From Hyphomicrobiales bacterium (GTDB lineage: Bacteria > Pseudomonadota > Alphaproteobacteria > Rhizobiales > Beijerinckiaceae), in NCBI GenBank assembly GCA_027489955.1, contig JAIXYZ010000007.1, positions 62,001-126,000 on the forward strand: a stretch of 64,000 nucleotides of DNA, given 5' to 3'. The notes beneath the pieces were generated by a model. That model was not told the DNA's origin and did not search any database. It worked only from the letters and a program-made list of their open reading frames with translations. Shown here piece after piece: positions 63,082 through 64,000 of this stretch; positions within the stretch are counted from its first letter, which is position 1, and each line of letters begins with the position of its first letter. Both the position numbers and the translations under genes were made by a program.

Positions 63082-64000
63082 ATGACGGCCGCGCCCGACC
63101 TTGCTGAAGGCCGAACCGGTTTCTTCAGCTCGATCCGGGGCAGGCTCCTCCTGCTGACCCTGGGTCTTCTTGTCCCGGGCCTCCTGGCCGGCGGGCTGCT
63201 GAGCTACGACGTCTTCCTGCAGACCCGGCGAAGCCAGGAACAGCAGCTCGCGGAAACCGCAAGAGCGCTCACGCTGGTCGTCGACCGCGAGTTCGCCCTG
63301 GCCAGCACGGTCGGCCGGGTTTTGGCGACGTCGAGCGCCATCGCCGCCGGCGATTTCGACCAGTTCGCCGACCGCGCCCGCCGCGCCATCGTGCGGCCAG
63401 GCATGTGGGTCACGATTGCCGATCCCGACGGCAGGCAGCTTGTGTCCACGGGCGAAGGCGACGACGCCACGCGCGCGCCGCCGCTGCGGCCGGAGGAGGT
63501 GGCAAGGCTCCGCGCCGGAGAGGAAGTCGTCAGCAATCTCGTGCAGACGGCGGACGGGCCGCCCGTCGTCGTGATCCGCATCCCGGTGAACGGCGGCGCC
63601 GGCCTCACGCACGTCCTGTCCGTGGTGATGCGCCCGTCCGTGCTCGCCAAGGTTCTCGCGGACCAGGACCTTCCCCCGGACTGGATCGGCACGCTGCTCG
63701 ATCGCGAGTTCACCGTCGTCGCGCGCAATCGCGGCGAGGCGCTGGTCGGCCGCAAGGCGACGCCCGACGTCATCGCCGCCGCGACCCAATACCGCGACTA
63801 CGTCATGGAGAGCGTCTCCCTCGACGGACGCCGCACCTATCTCGCCTTTTCCCGTTCCCCGTCCTTCGACTGGACATTCGTCGTCGCCGTGCCCCGCGCG
63901 GAAGCCGGCGGCGCGTTCAGCCGCCAGTTTGCCCTGCTGCTCGGCACGGGCCTTCTCCTGGTCGTCCTCGGCGTCGCGCTCTCGGCCGGCGTCGCGCGGT
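63082..64000 (+). CDS. Membrane sensor protein with Cache-like domain (5' part)
   Basis: The frame runs off the right edge after about 306 residues. It starts MTAAPDLAEGRTGFF with AGGTG in front. Helix 1 is LLLLTLGLLVPGLLAGGLLSY (about residues 22-42). A periplasmic region of about 230 residues follows with dCache_1-like features (RALTLVVDREFALASTVG at the start, VTIADPDGRQLVSTG, and FDWTFVVAVPRAE at the end). A second helix begins at QFALLLGTGLLLVVLGVALS. This is the N-terminus of a sensor kinase, cyclase or chemoreceptor; the output domain is outside the window. Confidence 0.82.
   Translation, partial: MTAAPDLAEGRTGFFSSIRGRLLLLTLGLLVPGLLAGGLLSYDVFLQTRRSQEQQLAETARALTLVVDREFALASTVGRVLATSSAIAAGDFDQFADRARRAIVRPGMWVTIADPDGRQLVSTGEGDDATRAPPLRPEEVARLRAGEEVVSNLVQTADGPPVVVIRIPVNGGAGLTHVLSVVMRPSVLAKVLADQDLPPDWIGTLLDREFTVVARNRGEALVGRKATPDVIAAATQYRDYVMESVSLDGRRTYLAFSRSPSFDWTFVVAVPRAEAGGAFSRQFALLLGTGLLLVVLGVALSAGVAR

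Overview
The window is GC-rich chromosomal DNA from an alphaproteobacterium, probably a member of the Hyphomicrobiales (Rhizobiales). The evidence is the hemC-hemD-Mic60-hemY block next to tsaD-gpsA-EVE, the DUF459 SGNH hydrolase and MltB-type transglycosylase next to galE/galU, the fused indolepyruvate:ferredoxin oxidoreductase, and the complete urtABCDE-urease locus. The genus is not assignable by eye. Coding density is high. About 55 protein genes and one tRNA are supported.

Layout. 1-2.5 kb: 3' end of gltB and all of gltD (glutamate synthase), separated by a palindromic intergenic element. 2.6-3.1 kb: a low-GC orphan gene. 3.1-11 kb: envelope and nucleotide-sugar genes (SGNH hydrolase, lytic transglycosylase lipoprotein, galE, galU, beta-barrel protein, kdsD). 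11-18 kb: NfeD/stomatin pair, ArsR-SRPBCC pair, ferrochelatase, exported 5'-nucleotidase, uracil-DNA glycosylase. 16.9-30.2 kb: PaaK-type CoA ligase, a transglutaminase, a branched-chain/aromatic-acid-type ABC transporter whose operon starts with an acyl-CoA ligase, and indolepyruvate:ferredoxin oxidoreductase; together they suggest uptake and CoA activation of aryl or branched acids. 30.4-36 kb: DUF1007-NicO nickel/cobalt transporter and a TAXI-TRAP transporter with DUF1850. 36.3-43.6 kb: EVE, gpsA, tsaD, then hemC, hemD, Mic60-like, HemY-like. 43.7 kb: tRNA-Thr(CGU).

43.8-47.2 kb is the main accessory segment. It is an AT-richer patch directly behind the tRNA, carrying a translationally coupled TIR-APAZ gene and a catalytically inactive short prokaryotic Argonaute. 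This is a SPARTA-type defence system, in which guide-directed recognition of invader nucleic acid triggers NAD(P) depletion by the TIR domain. No integrase is present. The family is already described, but this copy has an acidic C-terminal tail and an overlapping start codon worth examining.

47.3-64 kb: a gabD-type dehydrogenase, a CsbD-like protein with a strong terminator, then a nitrogen locus of about 13 kb on the minus strand: urtABCDE (urea ABC transporter), ureD, a fused ureAB, an exported four-cysteine protein, ureC, ureE, ureF, ureG and a HupE/UreJ nickel permease. A PepSY membrane protein gene on the opposite strand splits it between ureC and ureE. A good sigma-54 promoter match precedes urtA, which fits nitrogen control. 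The window ends in a PRC-barrel gene and the 5' part of a Cache-type sensor gene.

Strong hairpins lie directly behind the substrate-binding-protein gene in three separate transport operons (urt, liv-like, TAXI-TRAP), and inverted-repeat elements sit inside the glt, urt and liv-like operons. All functions are inferred by reading motifs; no database search was run.
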